Assembly: GCF_014803895.1 (NCBI RefSeq)
Contig: NZ_JAAVAU010000003.1
Span: 1 to 41,133, forward strand
DNA length: 41,133 bases
Source: Lactobacillus sp.
GTDB taxonomy: Bacteria; Bacillota; Bacilli; Lactobacillales; Lactobacillaceae
Direction of reading: 5' to 3'
A program made the position numbers and the translations under genes. Numbering within the stretch: position 1 is the first letter of the stretch; the number at the start of each line of letters is the position of its first letter. Positions 17,733 to 25,230 of this stretch are shown in pieces. The notes beneath the pieces are model-generated. The model made no database searches. It saw nothing but the letters and a program-made list of their open reading frames with translations, and was not told where the DNA came from.

Positions 17733-17783
17733 TTACATGGGTGAGGTTTGGTTATATAAATGATTTTTTATTTTCATTGTCAT
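17733..17783 (-). CDS. 16-residue mini-gene upstream of the ABC transporter (candidate peptide)
   Basis: Reading frame MTMKIKNHLYNQTSPM, too short for ordinary gene prediction. AAAGGA ends 5 bases before the ATG at 17783, a well-placed ribosome site. It stands alone in the 237-base gap between the response regulator stop and the first permease, and a hairpin follows it. It could be a secreted or imported signal peptide, a leader peptide for attenuation, or chance. It has no double-glycine leader, no Cys and no hydrophobic signal. Confidence rests on the ribosome site and position only. Confidence 0.35.
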   Translation of the reverse strand: MTMKIKNHLYNQTSPM

Positions 17784-17864
17784 TTAATTCCTTTCAAAAA
17801 TAGTAAAATTATTTACCTAACAAGGATACCTCAAATTTATCTTTAAAAAAGAAATTGGCGCAAG

Positions 17865-17884
17865 TTGCCATATTTTTGGCATAT
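17865..17884. promoter_or_regulatory. Dyad TGCCA-N6-TGGCA upstream of the mini-gene
   Basis: On the minus strand TGCCAAAAATATGGCA is followed at once by ACTTGCGCCA, giving three similar TGCC/GGCA/GCCA elements in 25 bases. It lies just after the regulator stop and before the mini-gene, a fitting place for a regulator-binding site or a short hairpin. Confidence 0.35.
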
Positions 17885-17895
17885 TCGTTAATTTT

Positions 17896-18645
17896 TTAAA
17901 TTAGGTTTTTAACAATTTTTTGATAGCGAAAGGAATAAGGAACAATATTCTTATTAGGAAAGGTAATTGTTCTATGTTTTAAATTTATATCGGAGATATT
18001 TTTAGAATTGATGAGATAAGATTGAGAAACTTTTGTCAGAGAAGGATAAATTCTCGCAATATTTTTAATACTTTCTCTAAAATAAGAAGAACCATTTTTA
18101 GTAATTAAGGCTAAATTGTGGGAGTTTTGAATAGTAGAAATATAATAAATATTATCAAGAGGAATTTTATAGACGTGGCTCCCAATGTTATATGTAAAAG
18201 TTTCTTTTTCTACTTGAGAAAATTGAAGGAGATTGTCTTTAGCTTGTGTTAAAGTTTCAGTAATACGCTCTTGAAATTTCGTTGCAGGCAGATTCTTTAA
18301 TATATAATCTAAAGCATTAATTCTGCGTTGATAGGTTAAAAATGCAAAATGTTGATGAGAAGTTACAAAAATTATTTGCCCATTTTGGTCAATCGAGTGA
18401 ATTTGCTCAGCTAAATCTAGACCATTTTTTTCTTGTTGAAGTTCAATATCAAGAAAGTAAATATTATTTTGAATTTTGTGTGTAGAAATATAATTCAGCA
18501 ACTCAGAATAATTGGTCTTAGTATTAAAAATGTTAAAGTTTTGTTGGTCATCAGATAGGATAATTGTAGATTGTTTAACAGCATCAGTTACTTCGTTGAG
18601 ATAAGCAGGATTATCATCGCAAACAAAAATATTAAATTGTTGCAT
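17896..18645 (-). CDS. LytTR-family response regulator (AgrA/BlpR-like)
   Basis: 249 residues. The receiver domain (1 to about 125) has the acidic pair D10-D11, the phosphoacceptor D66 in YFLDIEL, the conserved Thr in FVTSHQ and the Lys in ILKN. The C-terminal LytTR DNA-binding domain (about 145-249) contains IPLDNIYYISTIQNSHNLAL and VSQSYLINSKNI. Regulators of this class are activated by peptide-sensing HPK10 kinases. GGAGG lies 8 bases before the ATG at 18645 and 12 bases separate it from the kinase gene. Likely targets are its own operon and the downstream mini-gene/ABC transporter operon (inference). Confidence 0.9.
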   Translation of the reverse strand: MQQFNIFVCDDNPAYLNEVTDAVKQSTIILSDDQQNFNIFNTKTNYSELLNYISTHKIQNNIYFLDIELQQEKNGLDLAEQIHSIDQNGQIIFVTSHQHFAFLTYQRRINALDYILKNLPATKFQERITETLTQAKDNLLQFSQVEKETFTYNIGSHVYKIPLDNIYYISTIQNSHNLALITKNGSSYFRESIKNIARIYPSLTKVSQSYLINSKNISDINLKHRTITFPNKNIVPYSFRYQKIVKNLI

Positions 18646-18657
18646 TGAGGGAACCTC

Positions 18658-19913
18658 CTAACTGCTAAAAATTGTAAGTGTAAAAGTAAACCAACCATTT
18701 TTTAGGCTGTAATGGAAAGAAAGATGATTGCTATTTTTGACAATATCTACCACATTGGCTAATCCTAAGCCCGTATGCCCTGTTTTAGTTGTAATACCCT
18801 GCTTAGTAAGCTTAGAAACATCTTTTTGCATAGTAGCCCTATTTTTAATAGTAATTTCAATTTCATCAGAATTACCTTGATAAATCATTGTTTTAATTTC
18901 AAAATTTTTACCTAATCTTTTAAGGTTTAGACTTTCTTCAATTGCATTGTTATAGCCAATTCCTACTATTCTCAGTAAATCAAATGTATTAATAGTACTA
19001 GGAAAGTTAATAGGAATAACACATTCAAAAGTATATGGAATTTTCATCTTATAAATTTGATTGAACTTTTCTAAGATTAAACTTTTAAGATAAGGATTTG
19101 AAACATTGTTCAACTCGGAAATATTTAAACTATTTGTCGAAAGTTGGTTAGCTGAGTATACTTCAAATTTACTTAGAATATTTTTGAAGTTATTAGAATC
19201 TATATCATGTGCTAGCCCTTTAAGCAAATCTTGATAATCATGTTTAAAAGCTCGTAATTTATCTTGCTCGATTTTAAGTGTTTGTAAGTAAATATCTAAG
19301 TTTTTGTTTTCTCTTTCTAATTGTTGAGTTGCCTCCTTTTTTTGATAGTAGCGCAGTAAAAAGATTAAAAAGATAAATTGAAAAAGAATAAAAATTAAAA
19401 CAGTAGATTTAGAAAAATTTTCTACTAGAAGCAAAGTAACAAAAGAAAAAATAATTAAAGAAAGTAAATAATAGTCATTATTTTTAGTGAGAAATTTGGT
19501 GAAATTAAAGTGGTATGTTACCCAAGCTAGTATAAAAATTACTAGAAGATAAAAAAGTACTGAAAAGTAGAGGAAGGAAAAGATTTTATAATCTTCTAGT
19601 TCGCCTAAAGTTGAGTCGACTGCTAGCGAAAGAAAATTGGTTAATACAACTGTTGTTAGAGTTTGTAAAGGACCAAATTTTTTTTGTAAAAAATCCAGAA
19701 ACTAAAAATTTCAAGGATTGTTACAATCAGAGTGATAGGCATCCCGAAATCTTGTAAGATAAATAAAATGGGAAAAGTAATAAAAAAGAAAATAATATCT
19801 GAAAGATAAAATTTTCTTTTATTGTTTAAGGCATAGAAGATGATGTAATCAAATAATAAACCGCATAATTCATAGGCTCCCACTTCTAGTCCGTTAGTTG
19901 ATAAATCTACCAT
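18658..19913 (-). pseudogene. AgrC-like (HPK10) sensor histidine kinase, frameshifted at an A8 tract
   Basis: Reading from the ATG at 19913, about 78 codons of membrane sequence (ending IFSFWIFYKK) run into an A8 tract (T8 at 19678-19685 on the plus strand), after which the frame stops. Adding one A (A9) or removing two restores a single 418-residue kinase. That kinase has six membrane helices (1 to about 190), a dimerisation/phosphoacceptor segment FKHDYQDLLKGL (His about 224), an N-box NNAIEESLNL and a G-box GHTGLGLANVVDIV. KHDYQD is the signature of HPK10 kinases that sense peptide pheromones. As sequenced, only a soluble C-terminal part from 19434 could be made. A slippage-prone switch, true decay and a sequencing error all remain possible. 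Confidence 0.85.
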
Positions 19914-19999
19914 TTAATAAAATGTCTCCGATTTCCTTTACCCCTTTTAACTACAAAAGAAACAAACGGATTAAAAAATAATAATTCAAAAATATTCAT
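19907..19999 (-). CDS. 30-residue peptide gene overlapping the kinase start (candidate signal or membrane peptide)
   Basis: A 30-codon frame beginning MNIFELLFFNPFVSFVV, with a hydrophobic N-terminal half and a strongly basic C-terminal half (KRGKGNRRHFIKW). GGAGG lies 12 bases before the ATG at 19999. The stop TAG overlaps the kinase start (ATGGTAG), so translation of the two is coupled. The gene is first in the kinase/regulator operon, the place where inducing peptides are often encoded. It lacks the double-glycine leader of BlpC/ComC peptides and the Cys/Ser ring motif of AgrD. It could be an unprocessed pheromone, a small membrane modulator of the kinase or a leaderless antimicrobial. Confidence 0.5.
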   Translation of the reverse strand: MNIFELLFFNPFVSFVVKRGKGNRRHFIKW

Positions 20000-20034
20000 T
20001 GTTACTTGAAACCTCCAAAAAATATATTTTTTAG

Positions 20035-20043
20035 TGTAACATA
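20035..20043 (-). promoter_or_regulatory. Extended -10 of the peptide-kinase-regulator operon
   Basis: On the minus strand TGTTACACT gives an extended -10 (TG-N-TACACT) about 35 bases before the peptide start. No good -35 is visible, as expected for an activator-dependent promoter. ACAGTTCAT (minus strand of 20127-20135), about 90 bases upstream, fits a LytTR half-site, but I see no clear second half-site. Confidence 0.35.
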
Positions 20044-20166
20044 GATAGAAATACCAAAAAAGACGATTAATATTCAATATTAAGTGCAAGTTATAACAAG
20101 TTTGTACTCCTGACTTGAAAAAAGTTATGAACTGTAATCTACAGACTATAATCTATGGTGAATTGG

Positions 20167-21048
20167 CTAGTCGTATTCATTTAACCATTTAATTAGTAGC
20201 CTAATATAATGATCACGTTCTTGTACAAAAGGCATATGACCACAACCTGCAAATAACTCCCAAGAACTATTTGCTAGATGGTCATTCATGGTTTTTGCGA
20301 CTAAGGGGGTACATAAATCATCTGTTCCATTAGTAATCAAAGTAGGGAGTGTAATATTTTTTAATTTATCGGTATATTCATAGTTGGATAAATTTCCTTC
20401 GGGAGTATATTCGTTGGGACCCCAAGCAGTAGTATAAGCAATAGTACCACCTTTTTTCTTTCGTAAGACGGGTTCGGGCAGATTTGAGGTCATTTTAATT
20501 ACATGCTGACTCATAAAATGTTTGTTTGCTTTTTGATAGGCTTCACTAGAAAAGTTATGATTTCTTTCAGCAATAAAGATAGCTTCTTGTTCCTCCTTGG
20601 GTAGATACTTGATTAGTCGATGTAATTCTTGTGACCAGAGTTTAGCCGAACTTAAAGTAGATGAAAGGATTAAACTATTGATACCAGTTGGAGAGTAATC
20701 ACACATATAGATAATAGCCAACATCCCTCCCCAAGATTGTCCTAATAGATGAATTGTATCGAGGTTAAGATATTTTCTTAAAGTAATTAATTCTTCTACC
20801 CATGTCTTTTGACAATAGAGCTCGGGGTGGTTATCAGGGATACTTGAATTACCGCATCCAAGTTTATCCAACATAATAATTTGACGATGATCTAGTTGAG
20901 CTAGTTCATCTAATACTTCAAAATAATTATGACTCGAACCTGGACCACCATGTAAAAGTACCAAGGGTGGTTTATTGCTGGGTGTACCTACTATTCGATA
21001 ATAGGTTTTATACCCTTTGAAGGGCATATATCCTTCGGTAAATATCAT
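20167..21048 (-). CDS. pepI: Proline iminopeptidase (S33 alpha/beta-hydrolase)
   Basis: Releases N-terminal proline from small peptides in the cytosol, part of lactobacillar casein and peptide use. The 293-residue protein has oxyanion motif HGGPG (33-37), nucleophile elbow GQSWGG with Ser105, an acid in NGTDDLCTP and His in GCGHMPF, all spaced as in PepI. Length is typical. AAAGGAG precedes the ATG at 21048 and a TATAAT lies at 21088-21093 (plus coordinates). It is monocistronic. Confidence 0.92.
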   Translation of the reverse strand: MIFTEGYMPFKGYKTYYRIVGTPSNKPPLVLLHGGPGSSHNYFEVLDELAQLDHRQIIMLDKLGCGNSSIPDNHPELYCQKTWVEELITLRKYLNLDTIHLLGQSWGGMLAIIYMCDYSPTGINSLILSSTLSSAKLWSQELHRLIKYLPKEEQEAIFIAERNHNFSSEAYQKANKHFMSQHVIKMTSNLPEPVLRKKKGGTIAYTTAWGPNEYTPEGNLSNYEYTDKLKNITLPTLITNGTDDLCTPLVAKTMNDHLANSSWELFAGCGHMPFVQERDHYIRLLIKWLNEYD

Positions 21049-21142
21049 AAATTTCTCCTTTGTTAGCAGTTAATATCTTTATTGTTAATTATACTAATAA
21101 ACATGTTAATATTAAGCCTAGATACTTTAGAAAGTAGGAATC

Positions 21143-21496
21143 ATGATGGATAGGGAACAAGAACTTATTGAAGCTACAATGTATTTGCTTACTGAAAGCG
21201 TAAAGGCCGTCCATAGTGCTTTTCAAAGTGAGGCATTCAAGGAAATGTTTACTAATTTTACCTTCCCACAAAAGGCAGCCGCTTATTCAATTTATACGCT
21301 AATGGATTCAACAATTAGTTTTGGGCAAGAAGTTGAACCTACTTTCAAAAATTATAATATTATGGTTGATAATACTGATAATATTCAAGAATTTATAATT
21401 AATATAATTGTTAATAGTGAAACTATTCCTCAATTTGAGTTTTTTAGAAACTTTTATAATTATTATAAAAAAATTCAAATTTCGCTTAACAGTTAA
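21143..21496 (+). CDS. Hypothetical 117-residue helical protein
   Basis: Begins MMDREQELIEATMYLLTESV, is mostly predicted helix with no signal peptide, and is acidic overall. No family recognised. AGTAGGAATC precedes ATG ATG at 21143/21146. It is divergent from pepI across a 94-base gap and is followed 79 bases later by a GNAT gene with its own ribosome site. Confidence 0.6.
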   Translation: MMDREQELIEATMYLLTESVKAVHSAFQSEAFKEMFTNFTFPQKAAAYSIYTLMDSTISFGQEVEPTFKNYNIMVDNTDNIQEFIINIIVNSETIPQFEFFRNFYNYYKKIQISLNS

Positions 21497-21575
21497 TTTT
21501 TATAAGAAAACCTTGTAAAGTATAAGGAATTTTCTTTATAATAAATCTTTGATTTTGTAAGGAGAGTGAAGAGTA

Positions 21576-22097
21576 ATGAGATTAAGACAAGCTAATGCAG
21601 AAGATTTTGATCAAATTATGACTATTTTAAAAGACGGGGCAAACCAACTTGCTGAGCGTGGGGTAGATCAATGGCAAGGTGATTACCCATCCTCAGATCA
21701 AATTAAAGAAGATATTGAAAATGGCTATGCTTTTTTAGCTGTTTCCCAGGATGGTGAAACTGTTGGTGCAATTTCAATTGTAGAAGCACCAGACCACTCT
21801 TATGATAAGTTAGATGGAGAATGGTTGTTAGATACACAAAAATATGTAGTTATTCACCGCGTAGCAATTCATTCTAAACATGCAGGCCATGGATACGCAA
21901 CTAAGTTGTTACAAGGTGTAATTGATTATATTAGAGATAATCGAACAGATATTGACAGTATTCGAATTGATACTCATGAGGATAATAAAGCAATGCAACA
22001 TTTAATTGATAAAATGGGTTTTAAACGAGTTGGTCAATTAAATGGTGTTTATCGTCCAAAAGAAATCTCTTATGTTTATGAAGATGTTCGAGAATAA
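21576..22097 (+). CDS. GNAT-family N-acetyltransferase
   Basis: 173 residues. Starts MRLRQANAEDFDQIMTILKD. The acetyl-CoA loop region is KHAGHGYATKLLQGVIDYI (motif A) and the final part is HLIDKMGFKRVGQL (motif B). The fold and length are standard; the substrate cannot be told from sequence. GGAGAGTGA lies before the ATG and a terminator follows. Confidence 0.88.
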   Translation: MRLRQANAEDFDQIMTILKDGANQLAERGVDQWQGDYPSSDQIKEDIENGYAFLAVSQDGETVGAISIVEAPDHSYDKLDGEWLLDTQKYVVIHRVAIHSKHAGHGYATKLLQGVIDYIRDNRTDIDSIRIDTHEDNKAMQHLIDKMGFKRVGQLNGVYRPKEISYVYEDVRE

Positions 22098-22100
22098 AAG

Positions 22101-22132
22101 AGGCTCTGTAACTATTGAGTTACAGGGCTTTT
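22101..22132 (+). terminator. Terminator of the GNAT gene
   Basis: GCTCTGTAACT and AGTTACAGGGC (one G-T pair) with loop ATTG, then TTTTC. Confidence 0.7.
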
Positions 22133-22161
22133 CATTTAATAATTAACATCAGGTGGTAAAA

Positions 22162-22944
22162 ATGAAGAAAAGAGATTTTTTGACATTATTAGAAAAAAGA
22201 AATAATTTATCCGAAATAGCTAGAGCGGAATTGTCTGCAGATTTAAAGTCTCATCCAGAGCGGGCTAAAGTTTATAATCGATATTCTAAATTGCCTGGAA
22301 ATGCTCCTCAATATAGTGTTAATGAAACTAAAACACAGCTTAGTGAATTGAATAATCATTATGTTTTATTTTTAGGGTCATCAGTAACTTTTGGCTTTGG
22401 GGGGTTAGGTGAAAGTTTTGTCGACTATTTGTGGAAAAAGGATGGTCTACGTGCAATTAAGGATTCAGAAAATGGTACAACTTTAGTCAATATCGATACT
22501 TTTAAACCTAATGATTCCTACGTAGCTCGTTTTCAAGCAGATTTAAGTGATCCTGCTCCAGAGGCAGTAGTGTTACAACTTTCTACTAATGATGTACGAC
22601 ATGGCCGTGAGGAATTAGGAAAAATTAGTGATGCTCATTATGATACGAAAACTATTACAGGTGCACTTGAGTATATTCTTTCTGAAATTAAACTTTTATG
22701 GCATTGTCCTGTAATTATTTTTACAAATCCTGATTTTGGTGAGCCTTTTTATGGCAAAATGGTTGACCGTACTTTAGAATTAAAAGAAAAATGGCAGTTT
22801 GAACTGATCGATTTTTATCATGATCCTACTTTTAAAAATCACGATAATTTGTATATGGCAGATGCAATTCATCCAACACGTGCGGGTTATCGTGAAAAAT
22901 GGCTGCCAATCTTCGAAAAGAAGTTGAAGGGAGTGCTTCTCTAA
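22162..22944 (+). CDS. SGNH/GDSL-type hydrolase
   Basis: 260 residues. An N-terminal helical extension (1-70) precedes the SGNH core: block I FLGSSVTFGFGG (Ser nucleophile), block III QLSTND and block V DAIHPTRAGY with the Asp and His. Such enzymes remove acyl or acetyl groups from carbohydrates or lipids. No signal peptide is present, so it is probably cytosolic. I chose ATG 22162 because AGGTGG ends 5 bases upstream; the in-frame GTG at 22153 lies inside that site. The Nudix gene starts two bases after its stop, so the two form an operon. Confidence 0.85.
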   Translation: MKKRDFLTLLEKRNNLSEIARAELSADLKSHPERAKVYNRYSKLPGNAPQYSVNETKTQLSELNNHYVLFLGSSVTFGFGGLGESFVDYLWKKDGLRAIKDSENGTTLVNIDTFKPNDSYVARFQADLSDPAPEAVVLQLSTNDVRHGREELGKISDAHYDTKTITGALEYILSEIKLLWHCPVIIFTNPDFGEPFYGKMVDRTLELKEKWQFELIDFYHDPTFKNHDNLYMADAIHPTRAGYREKWLPIFEKKLKGVLL

Positions 22945-22945
22945 A

Positions 22946-23362
22946 ATGCTTAAAGAATATTCGGCTGGTGCTGTAATTTATCGGCAAAGAGAAAATGGAG
23001 AATTAGAATATTTAATTGTTCAAAGTATTATTAATAAAAATTGGGGTTTTCCTAAAGGTCATATTGAAGGCGGAGAAACAGCACAAAGTGCTGCTAAAAG
23101 AGAAGTTTTAGAAGAAGTAGGTCTAAAACCAAAGTTTGATTTTAATTTCGTTGAAAAGACTGCATATAAGTTAACTGATAATAAATCTAAGGAAGTTACT
23201 TATTTTTTGGCAAAATATATTACTAATCAAGAAGTTAAGGTTCAACCAGAAGAAATTATCGATTATCAGTGGGTTACTCTTTTAGAGGCTGAGCAATATT
23301 TAACTGTTCATGGTAAATTAGATATTTTAAAATCTGCAGCTGAATACTTAAGAAAGAAGTAA
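22946..23362 (+). CDS. Nudix hydrolase, diadenosine-tetraphosphatase type
   Basis: 138 residues with a complete Nudix box (GHIEGGETAQSAAKREVLEE, then VGL). The N-terminus (KEYSAGAVIYRQ) and the ILKSAAEYLRKK end resemble bis(5'-nucleosyl)-tetraphosphatases (asymmetrical), which hydrolyse Ap4A in the cytosol. The exact substrate is inference. GGGAGTG precedes the start inside the end of the SGNH gene. Confidence 0.85.
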   Translation: MLKEYSAGAVIYRQRENGELEYLIVQSIINKNWGFPKGHIEGGETAQSAAKREVLEEVGLKPKFDFNFVEKTAYKLTDNKSKEVTYFLAKYITNQEVKVQPEEIIDYQWVTLLEAEQYLTVHGKLDILKSAAEYLRKK

Positions 23363-23467
23363 GACCAATATTTTTAGCTGATTGCAGGCTACAATATGTG
23401 CAAAAGTGCCCTAAAAATTCTATAATTAAAAGTAAAAGAAAGATTAATTATAAATGGGGTGTTTTTT

Positions 23468-23740
23468 ATGAGTAAAAATGCATGGAAAATAGCAGCTGGT
23501 ATCACTGGAGCTATTGCAAGCTTAGGTGTGGTTGTTTTAGCTACTAAAAAGGCGATTGAATATTATAAAAATAGTGATGATGAAGATGAGAGTATTATGC
23601 AACCAAATGAAGGTCCAACTATTAGTAATGAAGTAGTAGATTTGCCAGAAGTTAAAGCTTATGAGGATCGTAACGATGTAGAATATGGTGAAAGTCCATA
23701 TAATCCTGCAACTGCTAAAATTAAAACTGATGCGGAATAA
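23468..23740 (+). CDS. Small membrane-anchored hypothetical protein
   Basis: 90 residues from the ATG at 23468 (GGGGTG upstream). One membrane helix near the N-terminus (AWKIAAGITGAIASLGVVVL) is followed by an acidic, probably disordered cytoplasmic tail (DDEDESIMQ…). The outline resembles YtxH-like anchored proteins but without clear homology. A TATAAT at 23421-23426 may drive it. Function unknown. Confidence 0.65.
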   Translation: MSKNAWKIAAGITGAIASLGVVVLATKKAIEYYKNSDDEDESIMQPNEGPTISNEVVDLPEVKAYEDRNDVEYGESPYNPATAKIKTDAE

Positions 23741-23748
23741 TGAATATA

Positions 23749-23777
23749 AGAGGTCATGATAAGTGACCTCTTTTTTT
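23749..23777 (+). terminator. Intrinsic terminator
   Basis: AGAGGTCA … TGACCTCT stem with a 7-base loop and a T8 run. Confidence 0.85.
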
Positions 23778-23852
23778 AATAATTAAGTATAAATTTTCTA
23801 TTTGTCATTTCAAAAAAATTAATATGCTAAAATAATGAACGAGGTGATAAAT

Positions 23853-24644
23853 GTGAAAATTTCTCAAGCCCATGAACGTCTAATAAAAATTATTTTGACG
23901 ATTTTATCGCTTGCATCTAGTTTGGATTTAATGTTTGTTTTAAAAATTATGATTGTTCGCAGTAAAAAAATGGGTGATAGCCATAGTCCATATATTTCAA
24001 TAATAATTTATATTATCTTATTTCTTTTACTTGCAATATCATATTGGATTAAGGGAATAAAACATCTACGAGGTATACGAAATACGATTATTATTGTTAC
24101 GCTAGGGATGACGATTTCATCATATTTAATTGCATGGCCAGCTCTAATCTTTATGCATTCTACGGTCATCACTATAATAAATGAAGTACTCTTAGCTGGA
24201 ACGACAATTTTAGCTTTGATGGTGAATAATTTAGAAAGTTTTACTAGTTCCAGTATGGTATTGCTTTTATTTTTAAAGTTTATTTCAGCCGCTATTTCTT
24301 TATTTTATGGGGCCTTTATTTTAGCTTCATTAGCTGTAAGTGGTAATGCTATTGTAGGGATGAAGGCGGGGATGCAAAATTTTGTGATTTTAATTGGTTT
24401 TATTTTTGCACTTTGGAATGTAGCCTATGCAGTAATAATTTGGCTGAATATTTATCGTAGTTGGTGGTCTTGGTTAATGACTTTAATATTAATTTTAGAA
24501 ATTAGTGTCCCATTAATTTGGGAAGCTACAAGTTTACCTAACGGATCTATATGGTCAAGTTTAATGATTACTGTTTTGATAGCATTAATTACGCTAATTA
24601 TGACATATTTAAATAACTTTTTAAAAAGACTTGAATCTTTGTGA
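23853..24644 (+). CDS. Polytopic membrane protein of unknown family
   Basis: 263 residues with about seven to eight membrane helices. I place the start at the GTG at 23853 (VKISQAHERLIK) because GAGGTGAT sits 6 bases upstream; an in-frame ATG at 23835 has no ribosome site and would make that site coding. No family motif recognised. It is monocistronic and convergent with the DUF4811 gene. Confidence 0.6.
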   Translation: MKISQAHERLIKIILTILSLASSLDLMFVLKIMIVRSKKMGDSHSPYISIIIYIILFLLLAISYWIKGIKHLRGIRNTIIIVTLGMTISSYLIAWPALIFMHSTVITIINEVLLAGTTILALMVNNLESFTSSSMVLLLFLKFISAAISLFYGAFILASLAVSGNAIVGMKAGMQNFVILIGFIFALWNVAYAVIIWLNIYRSWWSWLMTLILILEISVPLIWEATSLPNGSIWSSLMITVLIALITLIMTYLNNFLKRLESL

Positions 24645-24658
24645 TTCAAGTCTTTTTT
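24623..24658. terminator. Bidirectional terminator
   Basis: AAAAAGACTTGAATC and GATTCAAGTCTTTTT form a perfect 15-bp stem with a 5-base loop. It overlaps the last codons of the membrane protein and serves the convergent DUF4811 gene. Confidence 0.88.
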
Positions 24659-25230
24659 TACTTATTCATTTGTATTTGTTGTTGCTTTTTTAATAGCGCA
24701 GCACGCTTTTGCATTTGTTTTTGTAGTTCTTTAGCTTTTTTAACAGAAAGTACTTGCCAATTCTTAGGAAGAGAGAAGACATATTCACGTTTTTTCAACT
24801 CATTGTTATGACCAAAGATACTAAACATTACTTCGTTGAGCTTATCTTTATAAATATAACGGGTAGTTCTGATTTCAATTTTAGCTGTTTTAGCATTTTT
24901 ATTAATTTTAGTTGCCATTTTATCAGTCTTAGTTGCTACTAATTTTTTAGAATTAGGAGTTTTATAAAGATAAATTTTTTCTGTACCATTACCTAATGGC
25001 TGGTAGAGTAAGATAGGTAATTGTGGACTAGCGCTTGAAGTAAGCTTTTGAGTTTTAATTGTTGTTTCTGTTTTCATTCCCCAGTGATTATAATCGTGCT
25101 CAACAATTCCGACTACACACAGGATAGCTATAATTAAAGCTATCCAGGCAGTAGGGGTGTGAAACTTACCAGGAATAACGTTAAAGTAAATAAAACCAAT
25201 TGCGGCAATAATTAAAATAAAGATAATCAT
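24658..25230 (-). CDS. DUF4811 domain protein, partner of the MFS exporter
   Basis: 190 residues. Two N-terminal membrane helices (about 1-18 and 26-43) are followed by an extracytoplasmic beta-rich domain and a Lys/Gln-rich tail (KQMQKRAALLKKQQQ). This matches DUF4811, which in lactobacilli is regularly encoded after a DHA2-type exporter. Its ATG shares a base with the exporter's stop (TAATG) and has GGAGG upstream, so translation is coupled. Function unknown; an accessory subunit is a fair guess. Confidence 0.78.
   Translation of the reverse strand: MIIFILIIAAIGFIYFNVIPGKFHTPTAWIALIIAILCVVGIVEHDYNHWGMKTETTIKTQKLTSSASPQLPILLYQPLGNGTEKIYLYKTPNSKKLVATKTDKMATKINKNAKTAKIEIRTTRYIYKDKLNEVMFSIFGHNNELKKREYVFSLPKNWQVLSVKKAKELQKQMQKRAALLKKQQQIQMNK

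Noticed and set aside
15162..19999. Classical bacteriocin (Blp/lactacin-type) locus
   Set aside because: No double-glycine leader peptides, no peptidase-containing exporter and no bacteriocin-like structural genes are present.
19907..19999. AgrD-type cyclic autoinducer
   Set aside because: No Cys or Ser at a ring position, no charged AgrD tail and no AgrB gene next to it.
20127..20135. LytTR regulator box before the kinase operon
   Set aside because: ACAGTTCAT fits a half-site, but the required second half about 12 bases away is missing and such 9-mers occur by chance.
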